Below are positions 1-6,918 of a stretch of 9,948 nucleotides of DNA, piece after piece. The position numbers and the translations under genes are program-made. This stretch comes from Collinsella sp. (GTDB lineage Bacteria > Actinomycetota > Coriobacteriia > Coriobacteriales > Coriobacteriaceae): the NCBI GenBank assembly GCA_019419545.1, contig DXZT01000052.1, positions 1 through 9,948 on the forward strand, in the 5' to 3' direction. The notes beneath the pieces were generated by a model. That model was not told the DNA's origin. It saw only the letters and a program-made list of their open reading frames with translations, and did not search any database. Position 1 is the stretch's first letter. Every line of letters starts with the position of its first letter.

Positions 1-171
1 GAATTAGACACTCACCATTGTCGGCCTAATCCGCGGTCTTTCATGCCGGGGGCTCTCAATGTTTTATGTCCTGCTCATATCGTCTATGCCGGCACTTCGG
101 GACACTCCATGGCGAGGCTGGCAAGCGCGCAGGAAAAAGGAGTCATAAGAGACCCGTCCCAAATGGGCTGG

Positions 172-331
172 TTTCAAAAGTATGGCGGATTACGGGGCTG
201 AACCTGTATTACTTGACCATGGGAAATATCATGAAATTAAAACCGCAGGTAGACGGCTTATCAAAAAGCGAAAATTGCCGGTATGGATGGGGGTCTCCGA
301 ATCAGCCCCGTAATCCGGGGTGGTTTTGAAA
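172..331. repeat. 160-bp element with inverted-repeat ends
   Basis: The inner arms 186-201 and 302-317 are perfect 16-bp reverse complements (CGGATTACGGGGCTGA on the left). Six non-matching bases further out on each side lies a second matched pair, TTTCAAAA at 172-179 and TTTTGAAA at 324-331. The ends are therefore 30-bp imperfect inverted repeats with a symmetric unmatched 6-nt block. The 100-bp interior is AT-rich and carries a promoter-like pair on the minus strand. It could be a miniature non-autonomous element, a structured dispersed repeat, or an invertible segment. No target-site duplication is obvious. Confidence 0.6.
236..264 (-). promoter_or_regulatory. Putative sigma-70 promoter firing leftward
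   Basis: On the minus strand TTGATA (264-259) is separated by exactly 17 bases from TTTAAT (241-236). Each hexamer matches the consensus at five of six positions. Initiation would be near 229 and transcription would leave the window at its left edge. No gene starts between the promoter and the edge, so the target is unknown. The promoter lies between the inverted repeats of the 172-331 element. Confidence 0.45.
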
Positions 332-372
332 TGGCACTATAGTAGGCACAAGCTAAATACCGATTCCAAGGA

Positions 373-441
373 TAGTTGCGGTGGAATAGTTCCTGGATGC
401 CGGGGTTTTGGCGGAAATCAGGAACTATTTCACCGCAATTG
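373..441. repeat. Long intergenic hairpin (REP-like)
   Basis: Arms 376-395 and 419-438 pair over 20 bp with a single G-U wobble, and weak outer pairs extend to 373/441. The 23-base loop at 396-418 is G-rich. The hairpin lies downstream of the 3757-499 operon but has no T-run on either side, so it does not look like a standard intrinsic terminator. Its length and near-perfect pairing suggest a dispersed palindromic repeat or an RNA-stabilising 3' structure. Confidence 0.55.
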
Positions 442-498
442 GGGAGGGGCGGGGTGGATGGCGGAGTACCTAAAAGAGCGCCGTCCTAAATTAGCTGC

Positions 499-897
499 TT
501 AGGCTGGGTCGATGTCCATGCTGGCGATTAGGTTGATTTTGGTGTCTAGGAGGTTCTCCAGCACGACGTCTCCCATGCGGATGGGGGCGTTGACGACTAG
601 GCCTCGGATGAGGATCATGGCTTGGGCGTGGAGTTCTAGCGGGATGGCTTCGGCCGTGCGGACGGGGAGTAGGGCTTCGTCGCCGCCGGAGACGGCCACG
701 GTCGTCGTGAGCACGCGCATGGGGCAGGTGAGCTCCTGATGTGCGAACTTATCGCCGCGCGGGCAGCTGTTGCCGGTTACGGAGCGCACTTCCACCACGG
801 CGCCATTGGCGTCGCGCTCCACCTTTACGGTCAGAAGGCATTCGGATGGGCAGGTCGTGCAGTTGAACTGCAGCGTTTCGATTGCGTTATCGCTCAT
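499..897 (-). CDS. DUF1667-type small cysteine-rich protein
   Basis: This 132-residue protein is the last gene of the minus-strand operon. Near the N-terminus it has a CxxCPxxC motif (C13, C16, C20). This is followed by a second Cys block, C44-P-R-G and C57-P-x-R, and then the sequence R-V-L-T-T-T-V typical of the DUF1667 family. The spacing suggests binding of a metal or an Fe-S cluster, but no biochemical role is established to my knowledge. The ATG at 897 lies 3 nt after the upstream stop. A strong ribosome site (GAGGAGG) sits inside the last codons of the upstream gene, implying translational coupling. The family commonly occurs as third partner of a GlpA-like dehydrogenase and an FAD/NAD oxidoreductase, as here. 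A role as an electron-transfer or assembly partner is inference. Confidence 0.88.
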   Translation of the reverse strand: MSDNAIETLQFNCTTCPSECLLTVKVERDANGAVVEVRSVTGNSCPRGDKFAHQELTCPMRVLTTTVAVSGGDEALLPVRTAEAIPLELHAQAMILIRGLVVNAPIRMGDVVLENLLDTKINLIASMDIDPA

Positions 898-900
898 AGT

Positions 901-2292
901 CTATGCCTCCTCGACGGGATCGACGGATAGGACCATCTCGCTGGCACCCAGGTCGAGCGCTTGTTTGATGACCTTTGCCGGCAGCGGGAAGCTTTCCATA
1001 ACGCTCGGCTTAAACGCGCGGACCTTGCCTGCAAGCAGTTCCTCGTCGCCTGCCAGAATACGCACGCGGGCGGCGTCGACCGGTCGGCGCACGCGGAAGT
1101 TGAGCTTGGTGAGTGCCACAGCTGTAATGCGTCCCGGCAGCGCGTATCCCGCGTTGCCGGCAGGGGAGACCGTGAGCTCGCAGCCCGTGTCCGCGACCGC
1201 GTCCGTCTCGGCTCCGCCACCCAGCGCCCACGTCGCTGCAGCTGCGCCAGTCCTCTCGGACTCGGTCGTCACGTTGTCGGCCAGGTCGTGCACGTGCAGC
1301 ACGTTTCCGCACGCAAAGATGCCCGGCACACCCGTCTGCAGGCTCTGGTCCACCACGGCGCCACGCGTGCGCGGGTCAAGCTCAACGCCCGCCCCCACCG
1401 AAAGCTCGTTCTCGGGAATCAGGCCCACCGAAAGCAGCAGCGTGTCGCACGGAACAACGCGCTCGGTCCCCGGAATGGGCGCCAGATGCTCGTCGACCCG
1501 GCTTACCTCGACGGCCTCCACACGGTCGTGCCCGATCACGCGTGTGACGGTGGTAGACAGGTGTAGCGGAATTCCAAAGTCGTCCAGGCAGTTCTTGACG
1601 TTGCGGCGCAGGCCGTTAGCGTACGGCATGAGTTCGTATACGCCCTCGACCGAAATCCCCTCGAGCGTGCAGCGACGTGCCATGATCAGCCCGATATCGC
1701 CCGAACCCAAAATGACGGCGCGCGAGCCGGGTTTGAGGTTCTCGATATTGATGTATCGCTGCGCCAGACCGGCCGTAAACACGCCGGCGGGACGACTGCC
1801 GGGGATCTTGATCTCGCTGCGGGTACGCTCACGGCAACCCATGGCAAGGACGACCGCGCGTCCGGTGAGCCGTAGCATGCCGGCGGGGTTCATGAGCGTG
1901 ACGGTATGGACTGCGGCGGCTCCTGCGGTCTTGTCCGCATCCAGCGGCCCCACAGCCTCGCGCTCACTCGTATCAATCCCAAGCACCATGCTGCTCAAGA
2001 ACAACGCAATGTCGGTTGCGCGCACCTGGTCGATAAAGCGCTGCGCGTACTCGGGACCGGTGAGTTCCTGCTTAAAGTGCGACAGTCCAAAGCCCGGGTG
2101 AATGCACTGTCGCAGGATGCCGCCCAGATGCTGCTCGCGCTCCACGATGGCCACGCACGCGCCGGCCTTGTGCGCGGCAAGCGCGGCTGCCATACCGGCG
2201 GGGCCGCCTCCGATGACGACCACGTCGAACGCGTGCGCTGCCACGGCCTCAGCGGCGCCGCTATCAATCGCGCTCGATTTGAATTCCGCCAT
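901..2292 (-). CDS. FAD-dependent NAD(P)-type oxidoreductase
   Basis: This 463-residue flavoprotein belongs to the pyridine nucleotide-disulphide oxidoreductase superfamily. Residues 23-33 carry the first Rossmann motif, VVVIGGGPAG, followed by E51 at the end of the second strand, where the FAD ribose is usually bound. G57-G-I-L-R-Q-C63-I-H is a signature of the version found beside GlpA-like enzymes. A second nucleotide fold (AVILGSGDIG) lies mid-protein, and the C-terminal G-I-F-A-C-G-N motif contacts FAD. The ATG at 2292 is 1 nt after the GlpA-like stop, with a GGGGG-type ribosome site in the end of that gene. It probably passes electrons from the partner dehydrogenase to NAD or another acceptor, analogous to GlpB in the E. 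coli GlpABC enzyme. The actual acceptor is not visible. The N-terminal 20 residues are Ala-rich and look non-conserved. Confidence 0.88.
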   Translation of the reverse strand: MAEFKSSAIDSGAAEAVAAHAFDVVVIGGGPAGMAAALAAHKAGACVAIVEREQHLGGILRQCIHPGFGLSHFKQELTGPEYAQRFIDQVRATDIALFLSSMVLGIDTSEREAVGPLDADKTAGAAAVHTVTLMNPAGMLRLTGRAVVLAMGCRERTRSEIKIPGSRPAGVFTAGLAQRYINIENLKPGSRAVILGSGDIGLIMARRCTLEGISVEGVYELMPYANGLRRNVKNCLDDFGIPLHLSTTVTRVIGHDRVEAVEVSRVDEHLAPIPGTERVVPCDTLLLSVGLIPENELSVGAGVELDPRTRGAVVDQSLQTGVPGIFACGNVLHVHDLADNVTTESERTGAAAATWALGGGAETDAVADTGCELTVSPAGNAGYALPGRITAVALTKLNFRVRRPVDAARVRILAGDEELLAGKVRAFKPSVMESFPLPAKVIKQALDLGASEMVLSVDPVEEA

Positions 2293-2293
2293 C

Positions 2294-3757
2294 CTAGCGC
2301 ACCCCCTTCATCGGTCCCTCAACCAACCAGGATCCGGTATCCTCCAGCAGCACCTCGCTGGGGTCGCAGCCCAGCTCGCGCGCTAGGATCGCCACTACGC
2401 GGCTCTGGCAAAAGCCACTCTGGCACCGACCCATGCCCGCGCGGCAGCGGCGTTTGACGCCCTCGACCGAAACCGCGCCCGGGCGGCGTCGGATCGCGGC
2501 CACGATCTCGGCCTCGGGCACCGTCTCGCAGCGGCAGACGATCTGCCCCCATGCAGGGTCGGACTCAATGAGCTCCTCCTTGCGTGCAAGCGGCGCACGG
2601 TCGAAGTCGTCCGGCGCGTGTCGAATCGGATCCCAATCGGCCCGTTCGCGCAAAGCAACGCCCGCCTCGCGCATCACGTGCTCCATGCGCTCGGCAATGG
2701 CCGGCGCGCTCGCCACGCCTGGCGACTGAATGCCCGCCGCCTGGAACAGTCCCGGCACCACGTCCGACTGTCCAATAAAAAAGTCGTTCGTTCCCTTTAT
2801 GACCGGACGCCCGCCGGCAAACGCGCGTACCACGCGACGCGTGTCCAGATCGGGCACCAGCTTGCGTGCTCCCGTCAGCAGCGCGTTCACATCGCTTGCG
2901 TAGGTCTGCGTGTCGCCGTGCACGCGCACGGCGGCTGTCGCGGTTATCACGGTGTTGCCGTGCACGGTGCCCGTGACGATTACGCCCTTCGAAATCGGCG
3001 TCGGCACCGGGTAGAGCGGCATGAGCGTGCGCGGTTCCTTGTCCAGCACCACGATGTTGCCCTGACGCCAGACCATCTGGAACTCCTCGGCGCCCACCAT
3101 ATGCGAGATGTCCGCGGCACCGTTGCCCGCGGCGTTGATCAGATAGCGGCAGCGCACGTCTCCGGCGGGCGTCGCCAGCGTAAAGCGCGCAGCCCCGTCG
3201 GTAGCCTCGCTGCCAGCAACCTCAATCGCTTCCACCGGTGCGGAGCGCATAAACGTCACCCCGTTGGCGACGGCGTTCTCCAGCGCGGCAATGGCGACCT
3301 CAAACGGATCCACAAAGCCAGTGGAGGGACACCACAGCGCGCACGTCGCCTCGGCACTGGCCCGCGGCTCTAATTCGTGGATGCGGTCGGGTCCGACGAT
3401 TGACAGCTCGGGCACGCCGTTGGCATGGCCGTTGCACCGCAGCTTCTCTTGGTGCGCGCGGTCTTCGTCGTTAAATCCCAGCACCATCGACCCGGTGCGG
3501 CGGAACAAAAAGCCTAGCTCCTGGGCCCACGTGCCATATAGCTCGCAACCACGGGCGTTGACCAGCGCCTTTACCGTGCCCGGCGTCGGATCGTAGCCGG
3601 CGTGCACCAGGCCGCCGTTGGCCTTCGACGCGCCCAGCGCGATATCGTTGGCCGCCTCGACCACACAAATGGACAGGTCAAAACGCGCAAGCTGCCGCGC
3701 GATGGCGCATCCCGTGATGCCCGCGCCGACAATCGCGATATCAAACGTTTCTGTCAC
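2294..3757 (-). CDS. GlpA-like FAD dehydrogenase with BFD [2Fe-2S] domain
   Basis: This 487-residue enzyme is the first gene of the operon. The N-terminus has the DAO-family FAD site (I-V-G11-A-G13-I-T-G16, with E34) and the S-K-A-N-G-G-L-V-H-A-G-Y block characteristic of anaerobic glycerol-3-phosphate dehydrogenase GlpA and L-2-hydroxyglutarate oxidase relatives. The C-terminal 80 residues form a BFD-like [2Fe-2S] domain. C408-R-C410 and C445/C450 are the expected ligands, in the usual R-A-G-M-G-x-C-Q context, with an extra C438. The probable reaction is oxidation of sn-glycerol-3-phosphate to dihydroxyacetone phosphate; another 2-hydroxyacid substrate cannot be excluded. The start is GTG, four bases after a GGGAGG ribosome site. 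No glycerol kinase, glycerol facilitator or GlpC-type quinone-reducing subunit is present here. Confidence 0.85.
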   Translation of the reverse strand: MTETFDIAIVGAGITGCAIARQLARFDLSICVVEAANDIALGASKANGGLVHAGYDPTPGTVKALVNARGCELYGTWAQELGFLFRRTGSMVLGFNDEDRAHQEKLRCNGHANGVPELSIVGPDRIHELEPRASAEATCALWCPSTGFVDPFEVAIAALENAVANGVTFMRSAPVEAIEVAGSEATDGAARFTLATPAGDVRCRYLINAAGNGAADISHMVGAEEFQMVWRQGNIVVLDKEPRTLMPLYPVPTPISKGVIVTGTVHGNTVITATAAVRVHGDTQTYASDVNALLTGARKLVPDLDTRRVVRAFAGGRPVIKGTNDFFIGQSDVVPGLFQAAGIQSPGVASAPAIAERMEHVMREAGVALRERADWDPIRHAPDDFDRAPLARKEELIESDPAWGQIVCRCETVPEAEIVAAIRRRPGAVSVEGVKRRCRAGMGRCQSGFCQSRVVAILARELGCDPSEVLLEDTGSWLVEGPMKGVR

Positions 3758-3774
3758 AGTGCCTCCCAGACGAG

Positions 3775-3789
3775 TTGACAGGCTGTCAA
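3775..3789. promoter_or_regulatory. Perfect 15-bp palindrome, putative operator
   Basis: TTGACAG-G-CTGTCAA is a perfect dyad with 7-bp arms and a single central base, 18 bp upstream of the GTG start of the GlpA-like gene. Position and symmetry fit a repressor site controlling the minus-strand operon. Each strand also contains a TTGACA hexamer within the dyad. On the plus strand it has only a weak partner (TATCCT, 3795-3800), and on the minus strand the matching -10 position would fall on the ribosome site. I therefore read it as an operator more than a -35 box. The regulator is unknown. Confidence 0.45.
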
Positions 3790-3861
3790 TAAGACTATCC
3801 TACGGTCTACACACCCCCAGCGCGGCGGCAATGCGGCGAACAGCCCTGCAACACCCGCCAA

Positions 3862-3907
3862 CGGCAGGCGAGGGGAGACCCGGCACGGATGTTGGCCTCG
3901 TCTGCCG
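3862..3907. other. 12-bp stem intergenic hairpin
   Basis: 3862-3873 pairs with 3896-3907 over 12 positions with one G-U wobble, around a 22-base loop. It is GC-rich, lacks a T-run, and sits about 70 bp beyond the operator-like palindrome and just before the tandem 55-bp repeats. A smaller dyad (ACGG-CAA-CCGT) follows at 3914-3924. The function is unknown; a structured leader for the gene at 4163 or part of a dispersed repeat are possible. Confidence 0.35.
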
Positions 3908-3927
3908 ACAGCTACGGCAACCGTTCG

Positions 3928-4062
3928 TCTTGATCTGTAACAGTAAGAGGGGAATTACGGTCCTACGTGTTACAGATCGAGATTGAAGTCGGGGAGGGAC
4001 CCCTGTGTCTCGATCTGTAACGTTTAGACCCGGATTCCGCTCCCACCTGTTACAGATTGAGA
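3928..4062. repeat. Two tandem 55-bp palindromic repeat units
   Basis: Unit 1 (3928-3982) and unit 2 (4008-4062) have equal length, the same orientation and an 80-bp period. Each begins with TCTYGATCTGTAAC and ends with TGTTACAGATYGAGA, so each has near-perfect terminal inverted repeats of 14-15 bp. The single mismatch in each unit is a G-T pair, keeping an RNA stem. The middles (about 26 bp) are diverged but still alignable. This is the pattern of a REP/BIME-like dispersed element. Confidence 0.7.
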
Positions 4063-4119
4063 TGTTTGTGTCCGCACCAGCCCCGCCCCTAGCCGTGGTC
4101 CCATATAAACAAACCCCGT

Positions 4120-4132
4120 GGTAAACTTTACC
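4120..4132. promoter_or_regulatory. 13-bp palindrome upstream of the zinc-ribbon gene
   Basis: GGTAAA-C-TTTACC is a perfect dyad 30 bp upstream of the ATG at 4163. AT-rich hexamers nearby (TATAAA at 4104-4109, TAAATA at 4138-4143) could be -10 boxes, but neither has a convincing -35 partner at 16-18 bp. The position suits a transcription-factor site at the promoter of the downstream gene. Chance occurrence remains possible. Confidence 0.35.
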
Positions 4133-4162
4133 GGACTGTAAATATTCCGAAAGGTACCCGTA

Positions 4163-4594
4163 ATGTCCAAGTACATCTCCGAGCTCATGTCGCCGCAGCT
4201 TATGGGCGTCGTCTATGCCTTCGTTGGCTTTATCATCGCCCTGTATGTGCTGTCGGTCGTCTATGTGTTCATCGACGCTCGCCGCCGCGGCGCCAGCGCC
4301 TACGTGGCATGGGGCATCATCGCCCTCATCCCGTTTGTAGGCCTCATTGCCTACCTGGTCCTGCGCCCGCACTCCTACGCGTCCGACCGCGAGGAGCAGG
4401 AGCTGGACATGGCCCTGCGCGAGCGCCAGCTTGCCCAGTACGGCACCTGCCCGCAGTGCGGCGCGCCCATCGAGAAGGACTTCGTCGTCTGCCCGGTGTG
4501 CGATACCCAGGTTCGCAACGTATGCCCCAGCTGCCATCGCCCGCTCGATGCGCACTGGAAAGTCTGCCCCTACTGCCGAACTCGTATTCAGTAA
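4163..4594 (+). CDS. Two-helix membrane protein with double zinc ribbon
   Basis: The 143-residue protein has two predicted membrane helices, about residues 13-37 and 46-67. Between them is a short basic loop (D-A-R-R-R-G). This arrangement resembles the PLDc_N-type two-helix module (Y-V-x-x-D-A-R-R-R-G ... A-Y-L-V-L-R-P). A charged linker (74-90) leads to two zinc ribbons built from four CPxC pairs: C96/C99 with C110/C113, and C121/C124 with C135/C138. No catalytic residues are visible, so it is probably a membrane-anchored adaptor or binding protein with its ribbons in the cytoplasm. The ATG has a GAAAGG ribosome site 8 bases upstream. It stands alone, before thrS, with a hairpin between the two genes. 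No function is assigned. Confidence 0.85.
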   Translation: MSKYISELMSPQLMGVVYAFVGFIIALYVLSVVYVFIDARRRGASAYVAWGIIALIPFVGLIAYLVLRPHSYASDREEQELDMALRERQLAQYGTCPQCGAPIEKDFVVCPVCDTQVRNVCPSCHRPLDAHWKVCPYCRTRIQ

Positions 4595-4701
4595 CGCATC
4601 CATCGCCGGGCCGGCCGTAAGCCACGGGCGCCGCGCGTCACGCGCAAGCCGCACGCGCGCCCCACAGCCCCGCCCCACACGATGAAGCATGCGTAGAAAA
4701 T

Positions 4702-4732
4702 CGCCCGCCGTGCCATTAAGGTGCGGCGGGCG
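4702..4732 (+). terminator. Stable hairpin between zinc-ribbon gene and thrS
   Basis: 4702-4714 pairs with 4720-4732 over 13 positions (two wobbles) around the loop ATTAA, an unusually stable GC stem. On the plus strand it is followed only by CTTGTAT, a poor U-tract. On the minus strand it is followed by ATTTTC. It may terminate the gene ending at 4594, but efficiency is doubtful. The -35 of the thrS promoter begins two bases after the stem. A small GC-rich palindrome (GCGCGT-C-ACGCGC) lies at 4633-4645. Confidence 0.5.
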
Positions 4733-4733
4733 C

Positions 4734-4761
4734 TTGTATACCAAGGCAACCTGCCTATAAT
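4734..4761 (+). promoter_or_regulatory. thrS promoter
   Basis: A perfect TATAAT at 4756-4761 is preceded by TTGTAT at 4734-4739 with a 16-bp spacer. Transcription should start near 4768, giving a leader of about 65 nt. A short dyad, AGGCA-ACC-TGCCT at 4744-4756, fills the spacer and could be an operator. Confidence 0.65.
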
Positions 4762-4805
4762 GATGCAAGTCAAAAAAGCCGAGCGCATCGCACGCACTTG
4801 CATCA
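4761..4805 (+). promoter_or_regulatory. Inverted repeat at the thrS transcription start
   Basis: 4761-4770 (TGATGCAAGT) and 4796-4805 are perfect 10-bp reverse complements with a 25-base interior. The left arm overlaps the last base of the -10 box and the expected start point. The right arm ends 8 bases before the GAGAGGAG ribosome site (4813-4820). It could act as a DNA operator or, if transcription starts slightly upstream, as an RNA stem affecting thrS translation. No T-box consensus (AGGGTGGNACCGCG) is present. Confidence 0.45.
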
Positions 4806-4831
4806 GGCATCCGAGAGGAGAAAACATACCC

Positions 4832-6595
<1,764 letters not shown>

Positions 6596-6617
6596 GGCAA
6601 ACTTCACAACAATTAAC

Positions 6618-6653
6618 AAAGGCGACCGTCCACACAGGGCGGTCGCCTTTTTT
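6618..6653 (+). terminator. Intrinsic terminator after thrS
   Basis: A stem of 11 pairs (6621-6631 with 6637-6647, one wobble) with loop ACACA is followed by six Ts (6648-6653). AAA at 6618-6620 can extend the stem. It lies 22 bases after the thrS stop and is a textbook Rho-independent terminator. Confidence 0.92.
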
Positions 6654-6666
6654 CATGCCCATATAA

Positions 6667-6695
6667 GAAAAGCCGCTGGTTGAGCGGCTTTTTTT
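6667..6695. terminator. Second, bidirectional intrinsic terminator
   Basis: AGCCGCT (6671-6677), loop GGTTG and AGCGGCT (6683-6689) form a stem, with seven Ts at 6689-6695 and four As at 6667-6670 before it. It can therefore work on both strands. It backs up the thrS terminator and would stop leftward transcription coming from the IR-bracketed promoter segment just to its right. Confidence 0.88.
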
Positions 6696-6704
6696 GTTGC
6701 ACAA

Positions 6705-6834
6705 AAAGGTACAGGTTTTTGTAGAGGGGTATGGAGATGTATCTACCGGCAGGACATTTTGCGTAATCTGGGCAATCGCTGATTAATTGCTCGTATAATT
6801 GCCTATGTCGAAAGATACAAAAACCTGTACTTTT
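6705..6834. repeat. Inverted repeats bracketing the antiterminator promoter
   Basis: Left arm 6705-6723 and right arm 6816-6834 are reverse complements at 18 of 19 positions, including a perfect 15-bp core (GTACAGGTTTTTGTA at 6709-6723). The 92-bp interior (6724-6815) contains the TATAAT at 6794-6799. The left arm starts 10 bases after the thrS-side terminators. The right arm lies in the leader of the NusG-like gene. The arms are too far apart for an ordinary operator dyad, and the structure matches an invertible promoter cassette. No recombinase gene is in the window. Confidence 0.6.
6794..6799 (+). promoter_or_regulatory. -10 box of the polysaccharide-locus promoter
   Basis: A perfect TATAAT, 120 bp upstream of the chosen start of the NusG-like gene and after two terminators. 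The -35 position at a 17-bp spacing reads GGCAAT (6771-6776), a poor match, so an activator or alternative element may be needed. Expected initiation near 6806 gives a leader of about 113 nt. Confidence 0.55.
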
Positions 6835-6918
6835 GCGACTGCGCCTAGCTGCGAGCGAGAAGCCTGTTCTAAACGCCCCTGCATTTGCGTGCATCGCAAA
6901 GCCAAGGGGGGCGAGAAC

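Larger units (their letters stand above)
1..498. other. Intergenic region without a credible gene
   Basis: No reading frame here looks like a protein. The two longest plus-strand frames (66-329 and 320-502) lack ribosome sites, match nothing I recognise and run across inverted repeats. Frame 1 is open from the left edge to a TGA at 199-201, but the 66-residue product is not recognisable as the end of a known protein. All three minus frames contain stops within the first 28 bases. The stretch is AT-richer than its neighbours (24 G+C in the 60 bases 181-240). It contains an inverted-repeat element (172-331), a minus-strand promoter (236-264), a hairpin (373-441) and a G-rich tract (441-456). 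Confidence 0.7.

Noticed and set aside
441..456. G-quadruplex candidate in the G-rich tract
   Set aside because: Only three runs of four Gs followed by a two-G run; it does not meet the usual four-run criterion.
66..502. Two overlapping plus-strand reading frames of 87 and 60 codons
   Set aside because: No ribosome sites, unrecognisable low-complexity products, and both run through inverted repeats; treated as non-coding.
770..2101. Long plus-strand frame opposite the FAD oxidoreductase gene
   Set aside because: Ser/Thr/Arg-rich antisense shadow of a clearly conserved minus-strand gene in GC-rich DNA.
3928..4062. CRISPR array reading of the tandem 55-bp units
   Set aside because: Only two units, palindromic throughout, no conserved repeat/unique spacer alternation and no cas genes.
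4665..4676. 12-bp GC-rich string CAGCCCCGCCCC also found at 4078-4089
   Set aside because: Short and of biased composition in GC-rich intergenic DNA; likely chance.
4721..4831. In-frame 37-codon upstream extension of thrS
   Set aside because: It would translate the TATAAT promoter and leader dyads; the GAGAGGAG site supports ATG 4832.
4595..4831. Possible T-box riboswitch before thrS
   Set aside because: No AGGGTGGNACCGCG-like antiterminator motif, and the leader of about 65 nt is too short.
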